Shown here piece after piece: positions 1 through 11,154 of a stretch of 64,000 bases of DNA. Source of the stretch: Larix kaempferi (lineage: Eukaryota; Streptophyta; Pinopsida; Pinales; Pinaceae); the NCBI GenBank assembly GCA_027924585.1, contig BSBM01000361.1:63331501-63395500 (forward strand), read 5' to 3'. Each line of letters starts with the position of its first letter. Position 1 is the first letter of the stretch. Made by a program: the position numbers and the translations under genes. The notes beneath the pieces were generated by a model. It saw only the letters and a program-made list of their open reading frames with translations. It made no database searches and was not told the DNA's origin.

Positions 1-131
1 GGAATGGATCAACTTTTTCTGAATGGGACTCTTCATGTTTTTAATTTTCTATTTGATAAAACATTATCTGCAAAGCATATCAGTAAAACAGGATTGCAAA
101 TATGGTAATTAATAAACCCGAAGCCTCCAAG

Positions 132-577
132 TGTGTGTGTTTGTCTGTAGGATATAACAGAACTAAAACCAAGCGAGATTTAAGATAATGTTATCGCCAT
201 AAGTGTGTGTTTTTGTCTGTAGGATATAACAGAACTAAAACCCAGCGAGATTTAAGATAATGTTATCGCCATATGGGGGTTCCTTTCCTTGCATGGTCCA
301 GTTGCGAGATTTAAGATAATGTTATCGCCATATGGGGGTTCCTTTCATTGCATGGTCCAGTTTCATACCAGAAAAATCCTCTGAGCTGAGCTTGAACCTT
401 TTCAGCAATCAATGGTTGTGCCCTCAAAGGACAGATTTAAGATAATGTTATCGCCATATGGGGGTTCCTTTCCTTGCATGGTCCTGTTTGATACCAGAAA
501 AATCCTCTGAGCTGAGCTTGAACCTTTTCAGCAATCAATGGTTGTGCCCTCAAAGGACAGTACTCGAGGATTGTCAA
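132..577. repeat. Nested direct duplications around a terminal-exon-like segment
   Basis: Two overlapping repeat families are interleaved. A block containing the word TTAAGATAATGTTATCGCCAT occurs four times (near 178, 251, 309 and 437); the last three copies continue into a shared TATGGGGGTTCCTTTC tail. A second block, beginning ATACCAGAAAAATCCTC and ending CCTCAAAGGACAG, occurs at about 365-434 and 490-560. Copies are nearly identical, so the duplications are recent. Each copy is cut at a different place, which suggests stepwise slippage or template-switch duplication rather than one tandem array. A short diverged third copy of the second block lies at 1428-1460. Confidence 0.85.
437..577 (-). 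pseudogene. Terminal-exon-like segment of an unrecognised protein gene
   Basis: Read on the minus strand, 577 down to 437 is open for 46 codons and ends in TAA (437-439). It is preceded by a good plant 3' splice site: a pyrimidine-rich stretch ending TTTACAG, complement of 578-584. The peptide has a protein-like composition, with the core ECPLRAQPLIAEKV-like segment (seen as EYCPLRAQPLIAEKV) followed by RGFFWYQTGPCKERNPHMA. I do not recognise the family. No upstream exon could be joined: the sequence to the right holds stops and no credible exon within about 1 kb. A partial duplicate lies at about 305-434. It could be the last exon of a gene with a long intron reaching past 1 kb, or an exon carried off by a transposon. 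Confidence 0.35.
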
Positions 578-1460
578 CTGTAAACAGAAAGCAGATCCCG
601 ATCATTACTCACCCTATCAAATTGAAAACTACAATCTGCCAAAGCATGATACCTGTCTTAGTCTAAGCCACAACTGGGGAAGCGTGATCGAATGAAGTGT
701 TGTGACCCCTGGTTTTGATAACATTGATGTCTACCAAGTGGCGGATGATGGCATTGTGTTGTGCGTGTAGCTGGCACTTGTTGAACCAGAAGGGTCAGAC
801 TCGGCTTCCAGGTGTATCAGAAGTTCAACGCCAACTGAAGATTGACGCTTAATAATGGAACAGTAATACGATTAGTTTATAATTGCAATGCATAAATAAT
901 TGAATCAATTCTGTTAAGTACATATTGTGTCATAAAAATGTTTGGCGAATCCGAAGTAACTGGTACCATGTAAATAAAATTTATTTTTAGTAAGGATGTT
1001 TATTTGCAGGAAAAAAAAACAAGAACAACTAAAGCCATTGACCAAATTCTAAATTATGTATTTCATAATTTATTTGAGGGCGAACCATTTTAGATTGGAA
1101 GGAGGATTAACTCGTACTAGTGTTCTGTATATTGCAAATTTCAGTGGGTTATTATAATTCGAAATGATGGTTCCGTGCATTTTCAATAATTAATGTAATT
1201 CAAAAAAACAAAAACCAGATCTGTATATTCCAATTTCAATTGATCGGTATAACCGAATAAACGGATCTGTACATTTCTTTTCTTGATTGATATAATTACT
1301 ATAGATTGCAGAACCGATGGAAATGATCTTGAGTTAATTTTACTGTGTTCAATTACAATGAAATTCTAGTGTCGAAATTGATTATCAAGAAGTTTATTAT
1401 TCTATGTTTGATTAAAAATTGAGTCCCTCAATGGTTGTGCCCTCGAAGGATAGTACTCGA
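578..1460. other. AT-rich noncoding DNA with one exon-fragment copy
   Basis: No ORF, tRNA or element end is visible. At 1428-1460 lies a diverged copy of the exon-like segment at 533-568 (TCAATGGTTGTGCCCTC followed by GAAGGATAGTACTCGA). Its differences would change residues of the putative exon, so it is an older duplicate or belongs to a related locus. Confidence 0.6.
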
Positions 1461-1750
1461 GCTCATATATCAAAATATAAATGTTTTTTATAGAGTAATA
1501 TATCATTATAAATAAGTTCATATATCTATATTACATAACAAAAAGATCTTTATAGAATGATATATCACTATAAATAAGTTCATATATCTCTATTACATAA
1601 CAAAAGATTTTTATAGTGATATATCACTATAAATAAGTTCATATATCTCTATTACATAACAAAATCTCTATTACATAACAAAAGATCTTTATAGAGTGAT
1701 ATATCACTCTAAATAAGCGCATATATCTCTATTACATAACAAAAAGATGT
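1461..1750. repeat. ~60-bp AT-rich minisatellite, about 4.5 copies
   Basis: Units begin near CATAACAAAA and contain GATCTTTATAG, the palindromic core GTGATATATCAC and ATAAATAAGTTCATATATCTCTATTA. The recurring CATAAC word is spaced 62, 59 and about 61 bp apart, with an extra partial duplication around 1661-1680. The dyad GTGATATATCAC could form cruciforms. No coding potential. Confidence 0.8.
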
Positions 1751-3080
1751 ATAATTTAAATCAAATGATTAATATACCGATTCTACTTACTCCCATTCTT
1801 ACGTATTGTAACCCCAAAGTACATAGTGATAAAATCTAAAATGTTACACCGTATTTATCTTTAAGAAATTTATTATTTCTTCAAGGTACAAAATCTAATC
1901 CTATGATAGTTAACCTAATTAACAAAGTTGTTTAAATATTTACCCCTCAAACCACATCTCCTCACTAAGAGGAACTTCACAAATTCTAAGCTAACAATCA
2001 TAGAAAATGCAATAATTCAAGTGACATCTTTCAAATTTCTATACTTTTACTCATTTAAGGGCGTTTGGCTGTGCTAAACTATATTATAGGTGAATAATTC
2101 AATGCTAATAAATATTTTAATTATTAAGTTTATTTTTATAAATTTGTGTTCAGTTTGATGATGATTCTTTACATCATTCAATGGTTAATAAAATCATAGT
2201 TTACAAATTAAATTATTATTATAAATATCACATCAATCACATAAATAATTTAAACCATTAACACCATATAAAATTAATTTGATTTCAATTCAATCCAATG
2301 TAACATGGTATAAATATCCCAAAAATAAAATGTGTTTGGGAAGTGTAAATGGTACGTTTTAACAAAATTATGGTTTAACAAATTGATTTAAAAGAAGCAA
2401 AATTCACATAATATATCAAATTGTGATAAAATTTTAAATTTCATCATCTTATTCATCGCAAGAACTTGAGGTTCAATGGCTACGTAGTTTTGTGGCAAAA
2501 TAATTTTTTTCCCTACTACAATTTTGTGGCAAGAGTATCATTTTTCTATAGCTTTTGTCTTATAGTAGTGGCTATTATTGCTATTAGCAAGTGCGAGGAC
2601 ATTGCCACCTCGTGGCTCTTGTTCTTTATAATAAACAAATTGATTCATTTAATTATATTAATTCAATCCTCACAATTAGTTCACCCTTTGTTAAAATTAA
2701 AAAAATAGTAATTTTTTTAAAAGAATTTAGTATAGTTTAATTAATAAACTGTATACACTAAACATTTAATTAAATATTTGCTTATGAATTAAACCTAAAA
2801 TACACTTTAAATATAACCCGATTATATTTAAAACAAACCTTTGAATATGTATATTAATATATATATATATTTTATATACATACATATTTATATTAATAAT
2901 TTCTTAATAATGTTAACTTAGGATTACAAATTTAAGGTTTTTATAATTAATTAAATTAAGCAAATTAATTTAAAATTTCAATACTCACCTAAAAAACCCT
3001 AATTCCCCACAGTCGACCTAAGCTCATCTCTGCATCTGCATCTCATTACTATATATCCAAATCTTATGCTCTTCATAAAA
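1751..3080. other. AT-rich intergenic DNA, no gene recognised
   Basis: The strand-random AT-rich composition and short ORFs (the longest is an 80-codon hydrophobic frame at 2466-2708) give no support for a gene. Near 2995 there is AAACCCTAA, a telo-box-like word common in plant 5' regions, but no transcript can be inferred. I searched the edges of 2058-2340 for a MITE terminal inverted repeat and found none. Confidence 0.5.
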
Positions 3081-3088
3081 CTTGACAA

Positions 3089-3134
3089 TATGTCCTGATG
3101 ATGGATCCTGTTTTGGATTCGAAACGTTGATATA
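3089..3134 (+). ncRNA. Compact hammerhead-ribozyme-like motif (type I order)
   Basis: The core CTGATGA (3095-3101) and GAAA (3121-3124) are both present. Stem II is GGATCC (3103-3108) with GGATTC (3115-3120), six pairs including one G-U, closing a TGTTTT loop. Stem I pairs TATGTC (3089-3094) with GATATA (3129-3134), six pairs including one G-U. Between GAA and stem I lie A-C-G-U and one U, giving a minimal two-pair stem III and a UH cleavage site after 3128. One extra U (3102) separates CTGATGA from stem II, which is unusual. Very short stem III is known from hammerheads of Penelope-like elements and retrozymes, which often work as dimers. Activity is inferred, not shown. Confidence 0.42.
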
Positions 3135-3171
3135 CAATTATGGATACTGTGGTTTCTCTGATTTCTCCTGC

Positions 3172-4212
3172 AAGAACATGAGTGTGCCCCTCCTCTGGTG
3201 GCTCAGAGGAGGGTGCACTTGTCTTTGGCAGCAACACGTGCAAAAGGTTTCTGGGGTTTTTCCTTGCGATGGATGTGGCAGATCCGCAGGTCAGGAAGAG
3301 GCATGTGCTAGACCTTGTTGGAGGCGTATTTGCCTTGGGTTAGCCTCATAGTGAGGTGCTCTTAGCGAAGTCCAAGTGTTGGCTGAACACTTGGTCGTGC
3401 GACAGACTTAGATGCAGAGAGGCAATGGTGCGACTTGGGCAGACAATGAGATGTGCGAGTAGGTAGTCTCATGGTGGAGCTTGTGGACGAGGTTGCGACA
3501 GACAGTAGACTCGTGGGCACTCTCTAGGGCATGGTTGGCTAAGATAGAGTTGTGGCTATACAAATTGCTAGATTGTGATGGATAGTGGCTTGGCAAGGCT
3601 GTGATGGACTGCAGCATGGATGGCATGGTTGTGACGGACAACTTGTCGAGATGATGGTGTGGTTATGACGAATAATGGCTTTTGTTGAGATGGTTGACTA
3701 GGCTACAACATACGATATAGTAAGCTAGGAGACATGTGACAGAGTGTGACAGAGATGTGGAGCAGAGTGTGGATGCGGATTGTGATTGCTATTGTGGTAG
3801 AGCCTACACAATGGTAGAGTGCTTGTCGCTTGATGTTGTATTTTGAGCTATCAAGTAGGGTATGCTCGTGGATGAGGTGTGGCAACCCTTCCCTGTTGTA
3901 TGTAAAGTCTCTTGTAACCATTATATAATAAAAGGGTGTTAGGAACATTCCGAATTCAGGGTGCCGCCTTCATATATGTTGGTCTCTTGTTCTTGTATTT
4001 GTCTAAGTGTTCAAGTGTTAGTTGTTGGCATGCACTTAAATAGAAAAATAACTAAGTATATAACTGTCGGAGATAGAAGTTTGAGGTTCCGCGGGTTAAG
4101 TGTAGTCTTTTGGACACCTATTGAGATGTTTTCGCCCTCGGCAAGGATCCGGGTAGTGTCGCATGGACAACCGGAAGGAGAAAAATTGAGTTAGGTCGAT
4201 CTGCTCGTGACA
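3172..4212 (+). mobile_element. 5'-truncated 5' LTR of a gypsy-type element
   Basis: This stretch aligns with 6827-7696 through shared blocks such as GTGGCAGATCC, AGTCCAAGTGTTGGCTGAAC and CTCTTGTAA(A/C)CATTATATAATAAAA. It ends in CA at 4212, just before a primer-binding-site match. Relative to the 3' copy it lacks about the first 535 bp (all of U3 including the TATA box) and carries an extra ~170 bp near 3425-3600. The two copies differ at many positions, so the insertion is old. The AATAAAA word near 3928 fits the polyadenylation region of an LTR. The left boundary abuts unrelated AT-rich DNA with no target duplication. Confidence 0.7.
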
Positions 4213-4214
4213 GA

Positions 4215-4226
4215 TTGTATCGGAGC
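4215..4226 (+). promoter_or_regulatory. Degenerate tRNA-Met-type primer binding site
   Basis: TTGTATCGGAGC matches the plant initiator-tRNA-Met primer site TGGTATCAGAGC at 10 of 12 positions and lies 2 bp after the CA that ends the 5' LTR. Its position and match define the LTR boundary. Confidence 0.65.
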
Positions 4227-6279
4227 ACAGTGGAGCTTGCGGATAGCTCTTCACCACTCTTCTTGCTAAGAGATGGTAGCAAAGTAGGCTAGCTTGTGGA
4301 TAACTACCTTTCTTCTTGCGAAGAGATGGTATTTGAGCTGCAGTTGCGGAATTTTTTTTGTCAGAGTTGGCACATATGGGCTTGTAGTAGCTTTGACATA
4401 GAACAATTGTGGATGATGCTCTTCATCGAGACGCAACCTTCTTGCCAAGAATTGTCGTGGTTGGGAGGCTGTTTGGAAGAGACTTGATGTAAGATTGGAG
4501 GTATGTTGAGCATCAATGTACTTGACTTGCCTTGGGTGGCCATAGGGCGGAACAATTGACAATGAAATGCGCCCGGGAGTTGGTGCTTGGCAGCAGACTT
4601 GCAAGGATGAAGCACGAGGGTGTTCGATGGAAATAGTGCTCGAGTGTGGTGAAAGGGGATTCTGGTAGAGGTGCAGTGTTGGAGTGCCCAGACTTATGCC
4701 ACAGTTCTTCATTACCTTTGTTGGTACAAACTTGGTTTTGGGTTGGAATGTGCTTGAGTAGGAGTGCGCCTAGGGTGCCCAAGAGGGGATCATCCAGAGC
4801 TTTGCATGCTAAGGAGAAGTACGCCTAGCTTGCGGAAGGTTGCTAAGGATCAACAACGTTTTGGTTATCTTGCACAAACGCCCATGATTCAGTGGAGCAT
4901 GCTAAGAGGGGTGTGGGGCGAGGTGCGCTCAAGAGGAGTGCGCCCAACGTAGAGTTGAACCCATGAAGCACTTTGCAATGGTGCATTGGAAGCTTGGTGA
5001 TTCAACAGACTTGGAGAAGATAAGAGAGTCGGATAATGTGGAAGGCAGTTGGGTGGTTTGCTAGGCAAGACGTGAGGTGTCGACAAACCGTGAAGGTGGG
5101 CTTAAGAGAAACATGCTTGGGACTTAGTGAAATCTTGCGAAAGAGGCAAGTTGGGAGGATTTGCCCCATTCCTTGGCAGCGCCTATAAGTCCAAGTTTGA
5201 AGTTCAAGCATGCCTTGAGGGGACTGCATGCATGTAGAGTGTGTGGAGGCTTGACGATTCTAAGTGTTGGACGTTGGAGGTGCAGACAAGGAAGAATCAC
5301 ATGAGTTATCGATAGTCATTGTAGCGGAAATAGTTGTGGAAGGCATTGGGACGAAAGTCCTACCAAGAGGATTTGGGTGTTGCAGATGAGCTCTTGAGTG
5401 AGTTGTGGAGGCATCATGCACTCAGAAGCGGCTGAATGGTAGGCTTGCGAAGATGACTTATGTGGTAAACCTGGGAGGCGGGGGCAACAAGCTTTCCACA
5501 ATGGTGCGGTTGGAGCATCATGACTTAGCAGATTGATGGTCATCATGGTGAGTGTTCCTCGGCTAAGTGGCAGCAAGTCGTGGAGAACTACTCTGTCTGT
5601 TATTTGTGGAGAGGTTCATGGAGAAGGTGGATCACAATAGTGATAGATTGCTAAGTGGAAACTTGGGGTTTCTCGGTGTGTCTAATGGGACACCACACTA
5701 GCTTGTGATCGTCATATGGGTTGTAGCAGAGCTTGTGGAGGGAGTTGCGGATGATAGAAGTGACATTGGTACTTTTGTCTTGGTTTAAGGAAAGAAAGAC
5801 TGCCTTGCCTTTGGACCAAGAGGGGTGTGCGGACATAAAGAAAATGTGAAGGGAAGAGGATTAGTTAAAGATGGCAAGGAGATTGAGTATTGGAACGAAA
5901 GTATGTCTGGAAGCCACAACACTTGGATGGTTTGGTGTGGCGCTAAGTGTTGTGCCTTAGACAGTATTGAGGTGAATTTGATGGCTTTGCCTTGGTTCAG
6001 GAGAGTTGCATGGAGGACTGAAGTGTGGAGGAGTTGGTTGATTTGGGCATGGAGTCCATTGTCGTGTGGTCGGGCAAGACGATTGGATTAACTACTTAAC
6101 TAGTCCAAGCATGGGAGTCGACATGAACAAAGGCATGACTAGGAAACAAAGCATTGAAACAACAGTAGGTTGGATTGATGCGACGATTGGATAATTGCGG
6201 CTGTAGATGGAAACAACGACATTGACTTCATGGACAATTGGATGTTTTTGAAGACATTGTTGGGAGGACAACTCTTTTG

Positions 6280-6291
6280 AGTGGGGGAGGA
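6280..6291 (+). promoter_or_regulatory. Polypurine tract of the gypsy-type element
   Basis: AGTGGGGGAGGA immediately precedes the TG start of the 3' LTR (6292). This is the usual plant gypsy arrangement, GTGGGGGAGGATGTAACGA being a familiar junction context. Confidence 0.7.
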
Positions 6292-7696
6292 TGTAACGAT
6301 CGTGAGTAACAGGATTGTTGGGGTTCCCCGGGCCACTTAGAGTGCGACCCTTCGGTTGGTGGCACGACCGAAAATGGGCAAGTGTTGGTGTGGCACACTA
6401 AGATTATATCGTCGGTTAGCTGGCTTGAGTGCAGGCGGATGGGATCTTGCATGAGTAGCAAGGCATGCCCATGCCTATGGGCACACTTGACGTGATGGGA
6501 TGGTTGAGTGGGCACCACATGGAGGTGGGCACTTGTGGAAGATGAGTGTGGGCACATTAGAATGAAAAATGTCCAAGTGTGGGCACACTGGCAGCTGTGT
6601 GCCCAAGGTGGGTGTGGATTGGTAGAAGTGTGCCCAAGGTGGGTGCGAGCGTAGACTTGGTGGGGTGCCTAAGTGACCTGCACTCCATGCAAGGCTTTCC
6701 TAGATTGTGCCAAGGGCAATCATGTGCGGACGTTGCGTATATATAGCGCATGGATGGAGGCAAGAGAATCCAGGAAGTGGAAGTAAGTTTGGCTGAGGAA
6801 GAGTCGTATTGGTTTTGGGTCTATGACAGGAACATGAGCGTGCCCCTCCTTTGGTGGCTTAGAGGAGGGCACACTTGACTTTGGTAGTAGCACGTGCATA
6901 AGGTTTTTGGGGTTTCTCCTTGCGACGGATGTGGCAGATCCACAGGTCAGGAAGAGGCATGCGCTAGGATTTATTGGAGGCATCTTTGCCTTAGGTTAGC
7001 CTCATCGTGAGGTGCTCTTGGTGAAGTCCAAGTGTTGGCTGAACACTTGGACATGCGACAGACTTAGCTGTGGAGAGGTAGTGGACTGCAACATGGATGG
7101 CATGGCTGTGAAGGACAACTTGTCGAGATGATGATGCGGTCATGGCGGACAATGACTTGTGCCGAGATGGTTGGATAGGATACAATGGATGGTAGTAAGC
7201 CGAGAGACGTGTGACAGAGTGTGACAAAGATGCATAGCAGAGTGCAGATGTAGATTGTGGTTGCTATTGCGGTAGAGCCTAGATAGTGGCATAGTGCTTT
7301 CCATTTGATGTTGTATCTTGAGTTGTCGAGTAGGGTATGCTCACAGATGAGGTGTCGAGGTGTGGCAGGCCTCCGCTGTTGTATGTAAAGTCTCTTGTAA
7401 ACATTATATAATAAAAAGGTGTTAGGCATGTTCCGAGTTTGGGATGCCGCCCTCATACATGTTGGTCTCTTGTTCTTGTATTTGTCTAAGTGTTTTAAGT
7501 GTTAGTTGTTGGCATACAATTAAGTAGGAAAATGACTAAGTAAAAAACTGTTAGAAATAGAAGTGTGAGGTTCCACGGATTAGGCATAGTCTATTGGACA
7601 CCTACTGAGATGGTCTCGCCCTCAACAAGGATTCAGGCAGTGTCGCATGGGCCACCGAAAGGCGAAAAATTGGGTCAGGTCGGTGTGCCCATGCCA
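6292..7696 (+). mobile_element. 3' LTR (about 1.4 kb) of the gypsy-type element
   Basis: It starts TGTAACGATCG right after the PPT and ends ATGCCA at 7696, aligned with the CTCGTGACA end of the 5' copy. It includes a TATA box (6738-6746) and the AATAAAA region near 7410. The first 535 bp contain short repeats such as GTGCCCAAGGTGGGTG (twice near 6600-6650) and inverted pieces built on GTGGGCACAC / GTGTGCCC. That region has no counterpart in the truncated 5' LTR. The 3' LTR lacks about 170 bp present in the 5' copy. Confidence 0.7.
6738..6746 (+). promoter_or_regulatory. TATA box of the gypsy-type 3' LTR
   Basis: TATATATAG lies mid-LTR in a G+C-richer context, the expected position of the U3 promoter. 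The 5' LTR copy has lost this region, so the element as it stands lacks its own 5' promoter. Confidence 0.5.
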
Positions 7697-9078
7697 TTAT
7701 GCCTTTATATGGATAAGCATATATTTTATGTTACTTCACACATAATTACATATAATTCAAAACAAATATGTATTGTACCTTTTAACTTTGTCCTAGATCC
7801 ATTTAGGGCCTAGGATAAGCATTATCCGAAACCATGCTCTGTAGGGTGAACGATTCTAGCTTGATTCCAGTAAAATCTGGTGTTTGTCCCAGTTCCCTTT
7901 GATCATCGTTCCAAGTCATAATTCTTGAGTCCCCAAAGGATTTGATGGTTTGAATTGACCCAAAGCCTCAAAAACATGTAAAACACATCGATTAAAATGA
8001 AACATCTTTTGGCTGGTTTTGGATAATCTTTGTACAACACCCTCATTTAGCATCGACAGATTAAATAAACCAATACTCTCCATGCCATTTATAGCAAACA
8101 TTTAACATACTTTTTTGGTGTCTATTAAAAAGTGTATAACTACCTTACTATTGTCTATACTATGATAGAGATTGGTCAAAATTTATAGTATAGGTACTAG
8201 TTTCACAAAAGCTTGCAAGGATGGTCTTCCCTACCCTCCATGTAGATTGAAAGAGAAAACACTTGGTCTAGAGATTCATTATTGTTATTGAACTAATGTG
8301 GTGATGCCACATCAAGATAGGAGACATCCAGTTAGTCTTTGTTGGAAACTATGTACTCAATGGTATGAAGCAAGGGAAGCATTTTTTTCTTATGCTCGTT
8401 GTTGTGCATCGGTGATTCAAGCAGGTTGGTTTTAACTGGCTAGATGGAGTTCATGATTTATTTTAGAAGCATATGGCATTTCCCCACTTCTACTCTTCAT
8501 GTGGAAGGCCTTAGCTAGGGCCAGAATGTTGGCAGTTGTTTTCTTGTAAAGCTTCAACATAGTTTTGGGCGAAGCTAGCTACGACATTCCTCATCCATCG
8601 TTGGATATCCAAGGTTTCATATACAAATCTCCTACCAATGGACTAACTGTGATTTTGAGAAAAGGAGTTTCAAGGTCATGTTTGTTTGTGGAGTTGATGT
8701 GTTCCACGTCCTTGTTTTTCTATTTAGCTTGATACATTTTTCTCTTTATGTTTTAATCGAAATCTATTAAAATTGTTAGAATTGCAGATATATGTCGTTG
8801 AAATTGTAATTTTGTGAGTAGAACCTTTTCATGATATTGAAACCTCTTGGCCTCAACCCCTTCGAAGTTTAAATTCTATATTATTAGCCAAAGCTTTGAA
8901 TTTTCTAATGCGCTCCATGTCCCTTTTCTCAGTTCGTCAAAATTAAAAAGGAATTTAGAAAAAATATCACCAATAAAAAATAACAGTTTTAACACTAGAT
9001 ACAAACCTTTTACCGATTTCTATGTTTTTTCTGATGAGTAATATAAAATAGACTATATTTGATGGGAAAAATGGCCCA
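7697..9078. other. Intergenic DNA, nothing recognised
   Basis: No protein domain, LTR end or RNA gene could be supported here. Positions 8824-8893 (CCTTTTCATGATATTG through TTAGCCA) resemble 11153-11221 (CCTTTTCTTAATATTGG through CTAGCCA). The two lie on either side of the LTR-like block at 9079-11142, so they may be halves of an older repeat. Confidence 0.5.
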
Positions 9079-11142
9079 TGTTGGGCATTTTGCCCGTCAA
9101 ATTCCAAGTCTTCGCCATCCTTTTCCCATGTGCTTTGGGTAATCTGCTTTGTTGAACTTTGGTTATAATTGATGTCAACTGATTCAGTTTGTGTCATTGA
9201 TGTCAACTGATGTCAAAGAGGAATCGGTATTCCTGTGCCAGTTTGAAGAAGTATATGAAATCCACTTTGAAGATGTATATCCAGAAGTGCATCTAGTCTG
9301 AAAAAGTATATCCAGAGGTGCATCAAGCATATCCAATTTGAAGAAATACATAAGGAATACATCCAGTACATGTGATACATGCGCAAATATCAAGTCCACC
9401 AAGCCACACTCCTTCACAGTAAAAGCTAAAGAGTTGGCTGGACAAATGATCGAGTGTGCAAGTAAGCAAAATAGTTGGTTGGAGTGCGCAAGTAAGCAAA
9501 ATAGGTGTTTGGACAATGTTCAGGAGCGCGCTAGCAGCTTGGAACAAGAAATGGTCGTTCATTGAAGCTAGTCTCGATTACGTGCAAGACTCACCAATTA
9601 GAAGAAGCTTTCATTTGTTGGAGCACGCACAAGTACCAAGAAGTGTGTAGTGTTTGAAGTTATCATATGTGCAAATTCCACATGCATTGGTAAATCAAGG
9701 GCACAAGACCACACCGCGAGGGTAAAATTTCCACTAAGGAAAGGACAATGTATGCGCAAGACCCACAAGAAATGACACATTAGCGGTGCAGAACATGACA
9801 AGTGGCGGAAGCATGAAGTAAGCTAAATCGTGAAGCAAGGAAGAAGGGACGCCACAACTAACTTGTGGACATCACCATTCGTGCATAACAAGTATAAATA
9901 AGAAGGGATGATGGAGAATGTTGTAAGCTTGATGGTTGAAGCTTGAAGAGGAAAGTTGGAAGATACAGGTTTATAATTTTTGGGGCATCAAGGGATTGTG
10001 GAATAATAACATAATGATTTAGTTGAAGAGACGAATGTGCACAAGCAAAGGAACATAATAGCCGATGGTGCGCAGAATGATGATGTAGACCAAATGACAG
10101 TATCGTAGACAGCACGCAGTAAGTCACAAATGATTTAAGACAATAACGCATAGATAGATTTCAAGTATATCAGAAGATGTTCGAAGTGAAGAAGTTTAAT
10201 TGACACACTCAGATTGAGTTGACATGTGCGAAGTAAGTGCAGTCCATCAAATGCGCAAATACAAAGTTACAACATAGTAAGGGATGCACGTTATTATGAG
10301 GATGATCAGAGACAAGTGCGTTAGACAGAAAGGATGAATCATATGATGCACATGGAGTCACAAATTGTCTAAAGGTTGTTGCACCTAAACAAAACAGAGA
10401 CATCTCAGAAGGTGTGCAGTTCCATCTAACACTATTGCGCAAATTCAGAAGAACAAGTTATCATTAGATGCACAGTATTAGTTGAGAGAGCATATGCGCA
10501 ATAGCAGAAGGGAAAATTGTATCATGGCGTAGACTGCTGAAGTTGATGAAGAAACACACAGTATATAAAGTGCAATGACAATTGAAGTGAAGTGTTGAGG
10601 TTGAAGTGAAGTAATGTGTGCAACACAATGATAACAATATTATAACATACAGAAGGTGCGCACAATAGAATGAACAATAAAAGATATGAAGTGTGCATGT
10701 ATCAGAAGTATAGCAAGGAAATATATTTTATTGTATATATGGACGGCAGTATGGGGCAAGGAGCAGGGGGTCATAGCCTCCTTCCAGTTGGTGCTGGAGA
10801 ATTCAGGCAATTGGTGCTTCCTTCAGGTTGGTGCATGTAAAACCAGGGGGTCGGTGTTGGAAAACTTAGGAAGTTGGTGCTTCCTCGAATGTAATCTTTC
10901 ATTATAAGAGAACATTAAGTGGTTTTCTCCCATTTGGGTTTCCACGTAAAAATTCTACGTCTTTTTTGTTTTGTGCTTATGTGATGTTTGATGTTTTATT
11001 TATAGTGGATGCATAATTGAAGATCAAGATTAAAGTTCAGATAAATCTGTTAAGAAGTTAAAATTGTTCATACTGCACTAATATTGATTCACCCCCCCCT
11101 CTTAGTATTAAATTGATTCAACCACGCTTTTGAACAATTTCA
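9079..11142 (+). mobile_element. Old LTR-like block (possible solo or orphan copia-type LTR)
   Basis: The block opens TGTTGGGCATTTTG, with nearby GATGTCAACTGATG(T) words typical of plant copia LTR starts. It ends TTGAACAATTTCA directly before a degenerate PBS. Upstream of the end are TTGATTCACCCCCCCCTCTTAG, a motif that often precedes the primer site in SIRE/Tork-like copia elements, and a TTTCCACGTAAAAATTCTACG segment typical of the R/U5 part. Internal short repeats occur at 9233-9345 (AGTATATCCAGAGGTGCATC-like) and 9455-9508 (GTGCAAGTAAGCAAAATAG twice). No pol follows and no target duplication was found. The start is the least certain part. Confidence 0.4.
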
Positions 11143-11154
11143 TGGGTATCGACC
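11143..11154 (+). promoter_or_regulatory. Degenerate primer-binding-site-like sequence
   Basis: TGGGTATCGACC resembles TGGTATCAGAGCC with one inserted G and one lost base. It sits immediately after the TTTCA end of the LTR-like block. Confidence 0.35.

Larger units (their letters stand above)
4213..6291 (+). mobile_element. Noncoding interior of a large non-autonomous gypsy-type element
   Basis: About 2.1 kb lies between the PBS and the PPT. No gag, protease, RT, RNase H or integrase motif is readable in any frame. Composition is G-rich on the plus strand with short internal repeats, for example CTTCTTGC(T/G)AAGAGATGGTA near 4261 and 4313. The minus-strand frames of 80-150 codons here look like products of biased composition, being rich in H, P, S and T. 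The length and lack of pol fit a LARD-like non-autonomous element, or one whose coding part was deleted. Confidence 0.6.

Noticed and set aside
2058-2345. MITE suggested by GGGCGTTTGGCTG and TGTGTTTGGG at the two ends
   Set aside because: The two words are in the same orientation, not inverted, and no target duplication was seen.
4266-4712. Minus-strand 148-codon ORF in the gypsy-type interior
   Set aside because: Composition-driven (His/Pro/Ser-rich) with no domain, and lies inside a G-rich noncoding element interior.
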